DNA of 64,000 nucleotides from Persicaria tinctoria (taxonomy: Eukaryota; Streptophyta; Magnoliopsida; Caryophyllales; Polygonaceae). Within the stretch, counting starts at the first letter, position 1. The number at the start of each line of letters is the position of its first letter. Both the position numbers and the translations under genes were made by a program. The stretch is from positions 64,677,598 through 64,741,597 of the forward strand of contig JBANSL010000020.1 in the NCBI GenBank assembly GCA_037127255.1, in the 5' to 3' direction. This document shows, one piece after another, positions 33,905-44,819 of the stretch. The notes below the pieces were generated by a model that had not been told where the DNA came from, did not search any database, and saw nothing but the letters and a program-made list of their open reading frames with translations.

Positions 33905-35590
33905 ACAGAGAGACTTAAATCATTGCAACCTTATCGGCCACTTTATTGCCATTGCGGGGAGTGTAAGAGAAAGTGGCTTCTTGGATATTGGATAATTGAA
34001 TTGTAATATCTGATAGTATTAACTCAATCTTTCATGGACATGACAATTGCTTGTCTAGATGGTTGATGATTATCAGTGAATGCCCCTCAATAATGAGCTT
34101 GGAGATTCCTAGTCATGTTACTTTAATCACTTAATACTTGAGCGCCAGAGCCTCAGTAGTGATAGGAGTTTTACTTTAATTATTTTTGAGCCAATTGAAA
34201 TTGGACAACCAGTCCAGTCCTGGATCACAAAGCCAACCAAGCAGACCTTATCTGTTAAACAAGATCTATCAAAATTTAGTTTAAATTTCCTGTAGGTTTT
34301 TTTTTTCCATTAGCGTTGTCTTTGAGTGGTTGATTTAACCTTTGTAGAGGTAATGCCTTGATGATTTGCACGACTGGCATCTAAGTCAGAGTCGAACTTA
34401 TTTGTTTCCTTCCAATTATCCATGTGTTTTTGTTACGGTGGATCATTCCTGAAAGTGATCTAGTTTCTCACGTACCAGATGGTCCAGCAAGAGAAGGCCA
34501 ACTCAACCTTTCCCTTTTCGTTTAAGTTTTTTTTTTCCCATGAAGGCTAGGTTTTCATGTCATAGTTATTATTGACCATATGTTGAATTTTCGAATGGAT
34601 GTTCTAAGACATGGTTATAATCCCGTTTAGACCATTACAAAGGGCAAAAAGATGCACATCATTCTCATATGAGCAGCCGCAGAATGCACAAGACGAGGGT
34701 ACTGAAACCCTCTGTTGGCGTAGTCGCATGGAAGTGGGGAGGCCATTGTTAGCTAGCTTTCAGATGATGTTTTTAATTATAGGGGGACGTTTACTTTCCA
34801 GATCCAGCAATCAGGATCTTCCATCAAACTACTATTGTTTGTGAAGAGTTTGTACGCACGTTTAGTTGTAAACCAACCATTTCTATTTGGCCACCGGTAC
34901 AATCTGTACTCGAATTGGTTTGTTGGGAGCGGGATATAGTAATATCGTCAACAATAGATGCAGGTAAATGAAGGAGAAGTTTTTCTTTCCACCACTTACC
35001 CCCAATATGTATTCGTTGACACTCGAGTTTAGATTAGCCTCTACGATACACACTGAATGGTTAATAATCGACTCGGGAGAGAGCCTTGTCAGTCCAGAAC
35101 TTGATGGACTTGCCATTACCAATTGATCACACCAATCCTTTTTTAAATTTGTCAATTAAAGTCCATAGTTTTGATCATTGCCACGATGACCCTCTCTCCC
35201 TTCTTGTAATCAAACAGATGTGTTTCCTTAAGGTATTTATGTTGTACCATTTGGAACCGAAGATTCGTTGGCTCTGCAAAGATTTTCCAAAGTAATTTCA
35301 TTTGCAACGCTTCATTCATATCCTTTGACTTTCTGATGCCTAGTCCCCCCATTTTCTTTGGCTTGCAGATTTTGTCCCATCCAATCAGCGGTTTGCATTG
35401 TATATAGTGGTTTGGCAACAAAATTTGTTCCAATCAAGACAACACGACTCTGTTGAAAGAGAACTAGCTCTCCACTTGTTGAGTTGTTCTTTACTTTGGC
35501 ACACAACATCCGCAAAAGTATTCATGCATATTAACTCGACCATTAATTATTGGACAACCAAGGTCTTTATCTTTTTTTTTTCATTCGATT
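33905..35590 (-). pseudogene. LINE (L1-type) ORF2 C-terminal relic: RT end, zf-RVT, RNase H
   Basis: Reading the - strand from 35590 downward, frame-shifted but recognisable blocks follow in the L1-type plant LINE order. First is the RT C-terminus (LGCPIINGRVN, KWRASSLS, SRVVLIGTNFVAKPLYTMQT), then WDKICKPKKMGGLGIRKSKD and MNEALQMKLLWKIF (35152-35433). A zinc-binding zf-RVT region follows with NRNGWFTTKRAYKLF and CAFCGCSYENDVHLFALC (34600-34900). Last is an RVT_3 RNase H with KLIIEGHSLIIINHLDKQ and ATFSYTPRNGNKVADKVA (33905-34130). A stretch between QTA and WDKICK is missing. Many stops are present, so it encodes nothing functional. The endonuclease and RT core lie upstream and are absent or unrecognisable. 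Confidence 0.88.
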
Positions 35591-35853
35591 GAGATGGTCA
35601 GACTTCCTTCAGGCTCCACGATTCTTGCTCTACTAATCCCTTTCGTCGTTTGGAACGCGGATTGATGGTAGCTGACTTTTTGCCCCGAGATTCGGCAAAT
35701 ATCCATCTATAATTGATTTCACTCGTTGGCAGGTAGAGAGGTTACCTTTCGAGAAGACGAGGATTACATAGATTATTATTTATACTGTTTGAAAAAATCT
35801 AGTAAAAAAATATAGTAATAAATAAGTAGATTTTTAGTATGATTGCTTAAATC

Positions 35854-36086
35854 TTTTTTTTTTAGATGACGAGGAACCCACATTTGGTGGCATATCCCGG
35901 ACACGTAACCCAGCAGGAAAGAGCCACAGATCAGGTAAATCGGCTTGCGCCGACCGACTCGACCCACTGAAAATGAGCAAGACAAACCTTGGATTTTAAT
36001 GTAAGGAAAGGGGCGGAGGTAGGGATGAAACTCGAGACCTCCTGACATCCTCCTTGCTCCCCACCAGTGAACGACCCGACTGGGGC
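35854..36086 (-). mobile_element. SINE-like retroposon
   Basis: On the - strand it begins GCCCCAGTCGGGTCGTTCAC, contains a Pol III B-box-like GGTCTCGAGTTTCATCCC about 50 bases in, and ends with a run of ten A (+ strand T run 35854-35863). Length 233 bp. I saw no clear target duplication. It lies just upstream of the LINE relic in the LINE's reading direction. Confidence 0.55.
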
Positions 36087-36739
36087 ATATTTTTAGAAAC
36101 CACGTACCGGTGCAGTAATCCGTATCATTTAGTCATCTTAACCACCATAATATTGAACTAAAGATAGCATTAGATAGCTTAGGTAGTAGACTTGTCCATC
36201 TTTGATATGTACACACACGCGCGACGCACACAGATATAGTATATACTACTAGTATATTTTTTTGCGACACGGCCCCTACATGGCTACATGCATTTATTCG
36301 CAGATATATATTTAGCTAACGTACGTACGTTTGATATTTTACGAAAGAGGATAATACATTTGGAAATTGGAATCTTCAAATCAATTCCTTGTGTTTTTAG
36401 AACATCGTTCGATTACGGTGATCCTCATGTGCTTAATAATATTTTTAAAAAAAATTAAACTTGCCTAATTTTTTACCAAATTCTCAAAAAAAGTAATATA
36501 ATCTATTATTTCGAAGCTTTCGAGATAAATTATAATATTTGAATGTCAATTTAAGTAAAATACAAAAGTATTATGGTATATTGAAATAAAATTAAAGTGA
36601 TTAATACACCTATAATTTTTTACTCAGATGTCGGATTAGAGACTATTATATCAAAATAAAACTATCGACGAGAAGAATACACCTAGATAATTTATCGGAT
36701 GAGGATGGTCACATGACCCCTAGAACCCCTAACTCCACT

Positions 36740-36974
36740 CTCCTCCATCCGTTCTATAATACATGTCCTTTTACTTTTGGACTCGTTTATTAATGAGCAA
36801 AAAAACTCAATAAAATATTATTTTTTAATTAATTTTTTTATATAATTTTATACTTATTATTAATAAATATCAAATTATATAAAAAAATAATTAAAAAAAA
36901 AATATTTTATAGAGTTTTCGCTCATTAAAAAATATGTCCAAAAGTAAAAGGAAGTGTACTATGAAATGAGGGAG
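36740..36974. mobile_element. Stowaway-like MITE, ~235 bp
   Basis: Left CTCCTCCATCCGTTCTATAA and right TACTATGAAATGAGGGAG are imperfect inverted ends, continuing through ACTTTTGGAC / GTCCAAAAGTAAAAGG and AAAATATT blocks. TA follows the right end (36975-36976); the left TA is not clean. Confidence 0.72.
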
Positions 36975-37017
36975 TATCGACTTTCACGGGGAAATCATAA
37001 ATTATTTAGGGCTATTT

Positions 37018-37145
37018 GCACAAATATACATTTTTTTGGCGGGTTTGCAAAAATACCACTTTCTTAGAAAATTTGCAAAAATACCATATGTGGTATTAGT
37101 GCAAATAGGATGGGGAAATTGCTTAGTCGGTTGCAGGTTGTCCCA

Positions 37146-37180
<35 letters not shown>

Positions 37181-38650
37181 GACATCGGATTGGGTGGGGG
37201 ATTTTGGCGCCAAAATTGGAGAGAGAGGAGGTGAGGTGATGGGAAAGGCTTTCCCTCCATTTTTAAAGTCTAATAGGAGAGAAGGAGAGAGACCATCATT
37301 TTCGGTCTTCCCGTGGAAAAGAGAGCTGGAGAAGAAGGCCACCATTGGAGAAGAACCCATCCGCATTAAGGTCCAGTTGGTGAGCACGTGTCGGGCTCTT
37401 TATTCGTTCGTGTCAGTGTTTGTAAACTTCTGTGTCACAGAGATATCTGAGAAACTCTAATTCTCAGTTGCAATGGGTAGGCTTCTCTTCTATTTCTCCT
37501 CATGTTTCGTGAAGAGTAGATACCCATTAACAATGGTGCTGATCCGAGTTTTCAATTGCAGGGCAAAACGCCAAAGTTTGTGTCACTCTCAACTTCAACG
37601 GGCGTTGGTTGTTCGATGGTGCGGGGTGGGTGTATTATGGTGAAACAGAGCGGAAGAATGTGATAATTGAAGAGGGCATCGACTTCGCCTCTCTGTCACC
37701 TAACAGACTAACCCATGTCACTCAACCCTTGTCACTCTTTGTGAAACCCATGTCACCCATTATGAATCGGAAGCCTATAACCAATACCTCAAACCTCATT
37801 CAATAGGACACCTACGACATCCACATATCCCAATTTCCACACCTCGTCAATTCCCCTATTCCGCTTACCACAACAAATTTAGAAACCCTTCTCTCCAAAT
37901 TGGAAACCCCTGTCACCCAATGTCAAACCCCTGTCACCCAATTCGAACCTCAAACCACCAATTTCCCCTATCCATAGTTCCCCGACCGTTGCCCTAACCC
38001 ATTCCGAAAACCACTCTCACCCAATTAGAAACCCTAACCACCGATTTCCCCTTTCCATGCCCGAAAACCACCCATGCCACCACCACCCACCATTATCCAA
38101 ACAAGAAAACCAACACCCCGACCCACCATTCAGGCCGCCATTGCCCTAACCCCTTCACCCACTGCTTACCCGACCCACACTCGTGCACCCTACCACCAAA
38201 GGGAGAAGAGTAAAAGGGCTTACATGTTCTGTATGTCGTCGGGTCGTGGCTGCTGTGTCCTTTCCGGCGACGCTGGACTTGCCCGCTCTCTCTCCTTTGG
38301 TGTATGCAACTGTCAAGGAAGAAACTGCAACCGCCCTCTCTCTATCTTCTGCCGTCTCTACAACTGCCTCTCTCTCTCTTTGCTATTGTATTGGTTTGAA
38401 ATGGGAGAGAGAGATGGTGATTGGATTGCCTTTACTCCTTCCCGCCTTGCCTCTCTCCTACTAGGTAGGTAATGATGCTTCTATTTTTTTTTTGGCAACA
38501 AATACAAGCGATAGCCGGTTTGGGGGGGGGGGGGTGACAACCTGGATAGTTTTGCAAATTTGGGGAGAAATGGCATTTTTGCAAACTTTTCTCAAATTGT
38601 GGTATTTAGTACCATTTCCTCAATTATTTACGGTCCTGCTATTTGCACGG
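37018..38650. mobile_element. Putative non-autonomous TIR element, 1.6 kb
   Basis: The left sub-end GGTTTGCAAAAATACCACTT, then TCTTAGAAAATTTGC, is mirrored near 38545-38595 by TTTGCAAATTTGGGGAGAAA, then TGGCATTTTTGCAAAC. CTATTTGCAC occurs near both outer limits. The middle (37460-38460) is C-rich and gives a 132-codon + strand frame (38074-38472) that I do not recognise. The right border is ambiguous because the MULE at 38659 abuts it. Confidence 0.4.
37146..37178 (+). repeat. (GA)n microsatellite
   Basis: About 15 uninterrupted AG dinucleotides, inside the putative TIR element. Confidence 0.95.
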
Positions 38651-38658
38651 CGATCTTA

Positions 38659-41600
38659 TCGCCAGACGCACGGTGCCGGTGTCGGCGTCTCAAACCGACA
38701 GACGTGGATGCCGGACCCGGACTCCTAATTCGGCAGGCGTGGGAGAGGGAATCTGCAACTTTCGTCAAATCAGTCAAATCGACTGAAAAGCTGCACCACA
38801 CTGCACGCCGGTGCCGGACTCCGGGTCCGGTTCGGTCACATCACTCACATCGTCTTAAAAGCTGCAGATTCCCTGCCGCTTGCGTCATGTCTGCCGGGAG
38901 GTGTCGGTGTCGGGTTCCGAGTCCGGCATAGGGGGTGCCGATGTAGTATAAAAGGAAGGATCCCTTCCTTCACTTAGTGCACCACACATTCCACTCCACT
39001 CTCCCACCTCTTAGTCTCTTACGTCGCGGTTTTAGCTAGAGAGCTCCACAAGCCCGGAATACCGTCGTAGGAGAAATGCCGAAGTTCCCGAACCTGTTAG
39101 ATCGGTTTATTCGAAGTTCGAGATCCTCTTCACCAGCGACTCCACCTCCCGATGAGCGTGCGGCTACACAACCCGCGCCGATCAAATCCTGCTGATCAGG
39201 CGTGAGGTTGTTTCCATCAATATCCCTCCGAAGGCTGACATATTCCTGACTGTTAGGAGTTGCGCCATCGTTGCCGCCACTTGATTCTTCGGGAGGAATT
39301 ATAGGATCCCACATTACTTGCTTCCAGAAGGGATGAATTTGCGAGGGCCTAATAGGTTGCCTGTTTGCGATCGCCTCTAAGAACTCATGTACACATGGTA
39401 CCCCGTAAGCGTCCCTCCAATAGCGATCCCTACAGACACCGTCATGACTAGCCGGGAGTTCCTTCGCCATGTTGTAGTTGGCCAGCAGAAGATCGAAGCA
39501 CTCATCAGTCACCAGCATCAATAGCGGGGCGAATATTGGTTCACTCATGACACACTGTTTGATTGTCAATCGTGACTTCTCAAGGAACCCTCTTAGTTGG
39601 TTTACCTGTTCGTTGACCAAGTTGTCAATGTAATCTGTTACGTCAACGAACCCACCAACAGCCGTCCCTAGCATGGACTTTAATTTTGCATGTGCTGACT
39701 CGGCACTGTATCATAAAAAATATATTACCTCGGTTATGTAGGATTCTTAAATATTATAATAATTACGAATTTATATGATTCAATGTTACTTACTTATTCG
39801 TAGTTCGCACCCCGAGATGTAGGAACTTATCAACCCATGCACGAACTATCGCCTCCTTGAATTCTGTGAGCCATGTGTCTTCAAGGTACTTCATAAGACC
39901 CCATCGTGCCTCCCATTTCGCCTTCATCACTTGTAGACGACCTTCATAACTTTCTTCTGTCTTTGACTCAAATAAGGCCTTGCATTCATTGTAGAAGGCG
40001 TTTCGCTTCTCGGTAGATTTCGTGATCCTACCCTTCATTTCAATGTTGCACATAATATGATAAGTGCACAACATATGCTTTACCGTGGGTAACTCCTCCC
40101 GAAGAGCCTTGATAAGACCCAACTCTCTGTCTGTATAAATTACTTCTGGGAGTCGTTGACCGCACAAATGGCGTAGTCGCCGTAGTGCCCAACTATAGTG
40201 TTCTGCGCTCTCGCCTGCCATGAATACGAACACAATTGCAAACATGTTCTTCGTGCTAGTAATCCCAACGATCTCCAGCAACGGCATTTCGTACCTATCA
40301 CATTTTAATGAATTATTCAAACAAATTGCTACAACGTATGACATATATAAAAGTAGTCGACAGTAATGTGATTCCTCTTACTCGTTCGTCTTGTAGGTCG
40401 AGTCCATCACGATAACATATGGAAACAACATCAGAAGATGTCGGGAGTTCGGATGGGACAAAAACACATCAGTAACCTCGTCTACTCCTGCTTTAGAGGA
40501 ATTCCGTGTGGCGATAAAGTATCCCTTTTGTTTGAGTTTGTGAAGCGCTTGAGGCAGGTCCCTCCGTCCTTCTGCAGCGGTTCTCCACAACTGGGCTCGT
40601 GCATTGTAGACTTGACGAATGTCAGTCACGCAGTCATGATCATCATACTTCATCCCGCGCAGCATATCCCCCGGTTTTATCCCAATCACTGTATCACGTC
40701 GAACCTGCCGATGTTGATCTGGAGTTAATCTACCGGCATAGGGATGTCCTAACATCACATCGTTTAGCTTGTGGTTATGCACACCGCATATAACCTTCAT
40801 GGTCCAATTGTCAACATCATTTTGACGACCCTCCAGCTCAAACATGCATCCGATCTTTGTCGTTTTTCCGCGCCTACTCACTGCAGGCGGAAAATCCTTG
40901 TCGACATCTGGAATATCTCTACCCCCTCCGTGCTTATCACACACTAGACGAAAGGTACCCAAACCACTCATTTGGTTCTTCCATGACCGAGTGATCACAA
41001 GTACCATGTTCTTAATCTTCCCTACGTATCTAGCCCATGCCTTCATGTTTATTTGATCAGCCCAATAACCATCGACTGTAAACATCGAGCTATATTCTGT
41101 ACCCACATTTAGAGGTTGGTTTTGTTCCTGCATAATGTCACTTCTGTACTAAGAACTTTTTCGCAAAAAATTATCTAAAATGCTATATTATATGATGGTT
41201 TCATTTTACAAAACTATATTATTTATAATGTTTCGATTCAAACTACATATCCATTCAATTATATAATGTTTCAATTCAAACTACATATCCATTCAAACTA
41301 CATATCCTCTATTTAAACATTCCGCTATAATATGATTCTACTCAAACATAATTATATAAAGGTTCCGCTATATATAAACGATCCGCTGTAACAATATTAA
41401 CTTACCCCGAGATTCTTCACGAGCTCCTCCGGATCGCTATAGGCAAAAATGTCGAAGGGTAATCCGCCTCCGCCATCTTCTTCCGGTAACGACATTTCCT
41501 CCGATGTTAGAATATGGATTTCGAATCGAACACATTGTAGTTGAACCAGGGCATCGCTTCTTCATATAGGCTATCGAACTTACCTCGGGCATTGTATGCC

Positions 41601-41707
41601 GGTTTGGGAGTCCGACAAGGGCATATATTATGCTGGTTTGGGAGTCCGGCAAGGACATGATTGACTGCCGGTTTGAGACGCCGGCACCGGCACCGTGCGT
41701 CTGGCGA
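38659..41707 (-). mobile_element. Mutator-like (MULE) transposon, 3.05 kb, apparently intact
   Basis: The left terminus (38659-38701, TCGCCAGACGCACGGTGCCG...) and right terminus (41665-41707) are inverted over about 43 bp with two mismatches. Subterminal repeats of the GGTTTGGGAGTCCGGCAAGG type follow at the right end, with related CCGG-rich repeats at the left. Between them lies one - strand transposase gene with a fully open spliced frame. I could not define the outermost bases or a 9-bp target duplication with confidence. A + strand TATA-like TATAAAAGG at 38947 points from the left end into the transposase 3' end and could drive antisense RNA. Confidence 0.88.
39036..41495 (-). CDS. MULE transposase, four exons, 668 residues
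   Basis: This would catalyse cut-and-paste transposition of the surrounding MULE. Exons on the - strand are 41495-41406, 41127-40382, 40294-39794 and 39705-39036. All three introns have GT-AG borders and the joined 2007 bases read open from ATG to TAG. The N-terminal half has the MULE DNA-binding region (WTMKVICGVHNHKLNDV). The RNase-H-fold core keeps its three acidic residues: Asp in IVMDSTYKT (about residue 272), Asp in IYTDRELGL (about 334) and Glu in NNAESAHAKLK (about 449). The latter two motifs are separated by HMLCTYHIMCNIE. The C-terminus has YGVPCVHEF, a SWIM-like zinc region that appears to lack one cysteine of the usual CxC pair. The first exon (MSLPEEDGGG...) is predicted from splice signals only. 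The exon joins are my inference; the family call is firm. Confidence 0.88.
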
Positions 41708-43690
41708 GAAGCAAATAAAAAAAAAGGATTATTTACCATCTTTAGATACTACAGTAGTACAAATCGAGGACTATCACACGTTTGATTGGTTAATTTCCCT
41801 TCCCTTTTTCTCCCAAGTTATAACCGTGGGGTCCATTGCTGCCACTTGTTTCTTTCTACTTTCGACTGTATATGGCGGCCTTTGCATTGACAATTGACAA
41901 GTTGTGATCAGTGATCCCATTCGTTTTTAGAGGATAAAACTATAGGAAAACAATAAAAAAAACTTATATTTTCTATTACTCCGTATAATTTTTTTTTAAA
42001 AAGCGTGTATCAAAATAAATAAAAAATAAAAGTAAATGGAGGGGGTAATTTGATTTTTTTTGAAAACAAAATCTTTTTAAAATAAATATTTCTCAATTTA
42101 AAAGTTGTTTAATATGTGCATGAACTCTATAAAAATTATTTAGAAAAAAAAATAAAGGTTACATTACATTTAGAAAAGAACCCACATTAAAAATTTATTA
42201 TTTTAATGTACTACTCTAGCTACGTACGTACTATGGTTCAGATTTCTACTCTTGTTACTTTAATCTATTTAATTTTCTTGGACTGATATAAACGTTTCCT
42301 ATACTTTAAAGTTTAAACCATACGGAGTATTAATTAAAAAGTCCCTTATACGTACAACCCCTCTATTGGACTACAAACTCTACAATAAAGCCTATTACTC
42401 TTTTACGTTGCAATTTGTTTTAATTAGGTAAAAATTCAAGTTTTTGACCAAAAAAAAAAAGATAAAAATTCAAGTTATACCCGAAATTTGAAGGCCGATT
42501 AAGTCGGCAGGCGCATAATCTTCTAAATAAATATAAAGTACATAAACGATGCAAACTCAGACAAAATCACCACACATGAAGACATATTATATATAATTAT
42601 TAGTTAACTAAATTGTTGATATGGTGATGGTTAAATTGTTCTATTTATATGAAGGCATATTATATATAATTATTTATAGCTTGTTAAAAAAATATCATTA
42701 ATTTATATCGTGCAACATTTATGACCTTTTTATAGCTAAAAGATTGAAGATAACATCTTATCTAACATTGTAAAGATATACATAAAGATTAGGGATAACC
42801 TCTTTTCTTATTAAAGTTGAAAGCAATATGATTTGATTTCAACAATTAACCAATTAATTAATTAAAATCACATATATGTTTAGAATCAAAATTAAATTAT
42901 ATAGCTGATCGATCGATACTGAATTTATATAATATCAATTTTTAATTGGAATATAGTAGTAATTTAATTAACATATAATGTCAACTTTTTAATCTGCTTT
43001 TTAATGCTCTTACAAACCGTACGGCTAAATAGTATATATATATATAGACAAATCAGTAAGTGAGGGTGTGTTTAGATTCTAAGTGATTATTTATAATATT
43101 TTGACAATGTGTGCTTTTTAATCTGATTTTTAATGCTCTTGTAAAATGGCTAAATTGTAAATTATTTATATATAATATATACCATTATAATTAATATGGT
43201 TAAAATATCATATATAAAATTAGGCATGCAATAACTCTGTTATATTTTTTCATTTTGTTTAATTTAATCATCTTTATTATTAATGAAATAAAAGTTAGAA
43301 GCTGATCGTTGTAAATACAAATAAAGGAATAAGCACTAAAATATAATAAAGGAGTAGTACGTTAGCATTTGTGAGTTGAAACGGCTCAAAGTCCATAATA
43401 CGGAGTATATATATAATTATATATACACACACATTACACATATGTAGTGTGTTATTGTAATAGTTGACAATTAAAAAAATATTTGATACTTTATATATGC
43501 ACAATGCACCTACTTAGTTATAGTCGAGTACGGAGTATATATCTACATATGTACGTATGCATAGTTGACATTAATTAACTCCACTTGTTTTTTTAATTAG
43601 TAGAGAAGATAATAATTATCCTAAGACTTACGGAGTATTATATATAAGTATTATTATCTGGGGCAATTTGTAAAATATTCAAAAAAATTG
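41708..43690. other. AT-rich intergenic tract
   Basis: No gene. Two local duplications are visible. CATATTATATATAATTATT occurs near 42583 and 42656. TTTTTAATCTG.TTTTTAATGCTCTT occurs near 42990 and 43113, followed in both by a GGCTAAAT block. Part of 41979-42045 looks like a short Stowaway remnant (ACTCCGTATAATTTTTTT ... AATGGAGGGGGTA). Confidence 0.4.
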
Positions 43691-43974
43691 CTCTAATTAG
43701 AGGAGTGTCCATCCCCTCTGCCTCTCGCCCCGCCCCCATCCTCAGTGCCCTTTCAGGCCCCTCCTCGCGTGTCCAATTTTTTTTTTTTAAATCTTTTAAA
43801 AATTTTTTTTACATGTCAGCACTTTCTGTTATGCAAATATAACCAGATCGATGTTATGCACATATAATATTATGTTATGCAAATATAATATTATGTTATG
43901 CAAGCTTAAACAACCTTATGGAAAGAATATGCACATGCATTTGTATTTTAAATTTGCATTAATATATCTTATTT

Positions 43975-44012
43975 GCACATAAGCACATCGCTCTACCATT
44001 GACCTAAAAGGC
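43975..44012 (-). other. tRNA-like relic, A-box half only
   Basis: On the - strand GCCTTTTAGGTCAATGGTAG, then AGCGATGTGC, matches the 5' half of the 46375-46441 sequence. The B-box half is missing. Downstream sequence (AAGATATATTAATGC...) matches the region beyond the other copy, so about 80 bases were deleted here or inserted there. Confidence 0.6.
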
Positions 44013-44099
44013 TTTTAAAATTGCATTAATGTCAACGTCGATGTTGCTGACACCGATGACGATGCCATAGAAAATAGGCTATATAATAAACATGGAGTA

Positions 44100-44781
44100 T
44101 GACGTCATAAATGGGTCACCCAACGCAAAAGGATGGTCGGTCCCACCATTAGTACATCGCGAGCAAAGTATTCAACCGAGCCCGAAGGACTGGGCTTAGC
44201 GCTCCCAAGAACTATTAACCCTTATTTCCCTTGCGACTCGAACCCAATATAAGAATTAGAGTGAACTCCCCAAATATCTCGTAAGCCTCCGAAGTCCTAG
44301 CAAGCAGCTCGCTGGCTCAAGCACCTCGCCTCTAATGGTTCTATGTAGGACACGTGTAGCGCATGCCCACACGCTTAGGGGCATAAGCATGCTTATGCCC
44401 CTAAGCGTGTGGGCATGCGCTACACGTGTCCTACATAGAACCATGAGGTTGCCAGCCAGTTGCTCGCTTGGTTTCCCTATAAATACCCCCTCCTATCTCA
44501 GAGTAAGGGATCCAATTCTAAAGATAGAAAAGCATAAGAGCTCTGATTATCCCCCGGACTTACAACCCCCGGAGTTGAGTTCTAAGATTTTTGGTTGGAG
44601 AAGAACGTTATTTGGGATAACAACCCCGCCTAGCTTCCTCTATAAACGACGATGGAGAACAGTAACTCAATTCATCGCGAGTCAAACTCACAACCCTCAT
44701 CACTTGAACTAATAAGCGTACAACTTGATCATCATTCCCCCAGGCTAAGGCTTGCAGGTATTTTAAAGCATTATGTCGTCA
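44100..44781 (+). mobile_element. LTR-like (solo LTR or TRIM) block with TATA box
   Basis: It begins TGACGTCATAA and ends TTATGTCGTCA, giving TG...CA borders and imperfect inverted ends. CTATAAATACCCC at about 44479 is a good TATA box, followed by AGAGTAAGGGATCC as expected for an LTR R region. Flanking 5-mers (GAGTA and CAAGT) do not match, so a target duplication is not supported. It holds the perfect palindrome at 44335-44444 upstream of the TATA. Confidence 0.45.
44335..44444. repeat. 110-bp perfect palindrome
   Basis: The first 55 bases (ATGGTTCTATGTAGGACACG...) are exactly reverse-complemented by the last 55 (...CGTGTCCTACATAGAACCAT), with no spacer; the centre is AAGCATGCTT. Outside it the flanks remain loosely inverted (GCTCGCTGGCTCAAGCACCT versus AGGTTGCCAGCCAGTTGCTC). 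The identical open frames on the two strands are by-products of the palindrome. Confidence 0.97.
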
Positions 44782-44819
44782 CAAGTGAGGTAATAAGTAT
44801 AGACAAAATCCCATGAACG

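Noticed and set aside
44256..44712. Identical peptides encoded on both strands
   Set aside because: By-product of the 110-bp perfect palindrome, not a conserved protein.
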